Source of the DNA: Glandiceps talaboti
Lineage: Eukaryota > Hemichordata > Enteropneusta > Spengelidae
Assembly: GCF_964340395.1 (NCBI RefSeq)
Contig: NC_135561.1
Location: 8,761,732-8,825,731, forward strand
DNA: 64,000 bases
Direction of reading: 5' to 3'
Shown: positions 62,112 to 64,000 of the stretch, piece by piece
Layout of the letters: each line of letters begins with the position of its first letter
Numbering within the stretch: the stretch's first letter is position 1
Notes under the pieces: generated by a model
Seen by the model: only the letters and a program-made list of their open reading frames with translations
The model's database searches: none
Told to the model about the DNA's origin: nothing
Translations under genes and position numbers: made by a program

Positions 62112-62898
62112 TCTTTATTTCTTTTGCTGCCAGGTGAGTACATGTCGTTAATGAAAACAATGTAAAAGAAATAGTTCTCGATGAATTGAAAGAAGCTGTG
62201 AGACACCAAATGGTTTTACTAGTATGTATCACGGTTATGTAAAGATATATACAATTCGACACACTCAGTAAAAGACGTCTTGTGCGAATTTCGTCCCCCT
62301 ACTTAAAAAAAAGTTGATTGATTCGACAAACTAAACGGGCAAGTACTATTGTTTATACTGTAGTTTTCCTAAGTATAATATCACACGAATCATGGTACTA
62401 CAAATGTATCAATACTGTAAGATAACTTTATTATTTCTTTCCATAAATAGAGAAATATATTCAAGTCAATATGTTATGTTTCGCCTGTAGACAAGGAAAA
62501 CACAATCTAAGAAATATTACGCACCCCGGCCCTATGGAAGAAACACTGGAAATAACACTGGTGCTGCCATACTTTAAACTATTCAAGCGAAGACAATTGT
62601 CGGTTGTTAAAGAAGTCATTCTCGCAACGATACATACACATATAATCAAGCATGACGAGTGTAACAATAGAGATATGACCTTTGAACGCTTTGAAAATAT
62701 ATGTGTGTGGCTACTGAGGGAACACTAACAAGTTCAAAGAGCAATACAACACAATGACGATTGTTTCTACAATTGGTTGCTTCGTAAACGAATAACTGGT
62801 GATATTAAAGGGTTAAAGTGTGGTTGAAAATCAAGTTCAAGAGTAATTTCAGTCAAAATATAAAAATGTTGGCATGGAGACAGTTTGGTTTTATGTTT

Positions 62899-63110
62899 GT
62901 GTTTCTAAGTTTGTGTCTGTGTGTCGAAGTCCATTTGGGTTTGTGTTTCTAAGTCCATTTTGGTCTGTGTTTCTAAGTTTTTGTTTGGGTTTCTAAGTCC
63001 ATTTGGGTTTGTGTTTCTAAGTCCATTTGGGTATGTGTTTCTAAGTTTTTGTTTGTGTTTGTAAGTCCATTTGGGTTTGTGTTTCTAAGTCCATTTATAT
63101 TTGTGTTTAT
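62899..63110. repeat. Minisatellite, about 24-bp unit, eight copies
   Basis: Units of TTTCTAAGTCCATTTGGGTT + TGTG with variants. Confidence 0.92.
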
Positions 63111-63448
63111 GATACTTTAACCACCGACCCATAAAGCCTGAAATAAACAACACTACATGGCAACCGTTGGTGTTGACAAACAACCCCTTCCTCACCCTTT
63201 TGAACTATTTAAAAAAGTAGAAGTATTTAAACATATACTTAATTGATTTTAACTAAACAATCAAAGCAAGATAAGAAAAAAATTCCTTTATATTTTACAT
63301 GTCATTTTTATCAATACATTGAAGTGTTTTACGTTCTACGTTTTCAAACTGACTTGCTATGAATTTGACTTCTATTCAATGGAACCGCAAATCTTCCCAC
63401 AAGTGAATATTGAAATATTGAATATAAAGTTACACCATAGACCCACCT

Positions 63449-63494
63449 CCACCACCACCACCACCACCACCACCACCACCACCACCACCACCAC
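63449..63494. repeat. (ACC)n microsatellite inside a broken CCATAGACCC hairpin
   Basis: About 15 CCA/ACC triplets. The flanks CCATAGACCC (63434) and AGGGTCTACGTGG (about 63505) resemble the two arms of the hairpins at 6697 and 45530. Confidence 0.9.
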
Positions 63495-64000
63495 GTTGCT
63501 AGAGGGTCTACGTGGTTACACTTACTTTTGGTAATCCTGTCTGGTAATGAACTTCGTCTTATAATTCCAGACTTTGACTCCAAGCTTTGGCTTACATGTA
63601 GGTAGGACTGCTGTCCAGAGAAAACCCGTTTCTGGTAATCAATTACATTAAATAAGGTGTTTTATGTCCCCTGTGTTTCTATGAAGGCATTATTTCACTG
63701 GTACATACGTATACTGTCGTGGTTATTCATTGTATCTACTGTTGCTTACACCGATTGTTCAACACAGACAAGCACCTACAGTAACATAGCTTTATTATTT
63801 CAACATATAGTTCCGACTTGCTAAACAAAGGGGCAGTTGCCATAGGCGACGAGTTCTATGGTATGAATACCTATTGAAGCACCACAAACACTACTTGTAC
63901 CATAGCTATTAAACGTTAACACTTATGGATCCGTGTCTCTTGGGATTGTAGGTACTATAGAAGGAGTGACCTCATCAGATCACAATTCGGACTATTTACC

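Larger units (their letters stand above)
62112..64000. other. Upstream flank of the death-fold gene, no gene recognised
   Basis: Expected to contain the promoter of the death-fold gene. The 85-codon frame at 62471-62728 has no family resemblance. Otherwise there is only the minisatellite (62899-63110) and an (ACC)n tract (63449-63494). Confidence 0.6.

Overview
This is a eukaryotic, intron-rich genomic window, most likely from an amphioxus (Branchiostoma-type cephalochordate). The grounds are the compact spliced genes, the metazoan orthologues, an exon-shuffled secreted lectin, and many minisatellites that overlap exon-intron boundaries, a repeat class I recall from memory as described in amphioxus. 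The species call is an inference. None of the four gene models is visible as one long ORF. I built each by joining exons at GT-AG sites while checking phase, and each gives an uninterrupted reading frame whose length is a multiple of three.

Layout. 1-4250: no gene recognised; foldback and dispersed repeats. 4251-9415 (minus): DNAJC27 (RBJ), a Rab-like GTPase with a C-terminal J domain; 7 exons, 268 aa. 9416-10405: head-to-head intergenic region, a probable bidirectional promoter. 10406-21756 (plus): TUBE1, epsilon-tubulin; 13 exons, 486 aa, with an RFX-type X-box in intron 1 that suits a centriole/cilium gene. 21757-26092: intergenic, with satellites and MITE-like inverted-repeat elements.

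26093-47629 (minus): a 24-exon gene for a 1,472-aa secreted mosaic protein. Domain order is signal peptide, C-type lectin (EPN and WND motifs), two kringles, FTP/F5-8C, hevein-type chitin-binding, FTP/F5-8C, hevein, CUB, hevein, CUB, CUB, and a C-terminal cysteine-rich region resembling the PCSK9 V-domain. Nearly every module is a phase 1-1 cassette. A second signal-peptide exon at 50397-50502 has the same splice phase and is a candidate alternative first exon. 56235-62111 (minus): a 6-exon, 831-aa intracellular protein with a helical N-terminus, ZU5/UPA-like region and two death-fold segments at the C-terminus. 62112-64000: no gene recognised.

The most striking pattern is that the ends of exons, with their splice sites, are repeatedly copied in tandem into the adjacent intron or flank. 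I count nine cases across two unrelated genes on opposite strands. They run from two copies to about 45 (a 2.5-kb array), on donor sides, acceptor sides and one stop-codon end. The second notable item is the lectin-kringle-hevein-FTP-CUB-PCSK9V architecture, which I do not recognise as a described protein. The lectin and death-domain genes are same-strand neighbours and could both serve innate immunity, but that is inference from domain content only.
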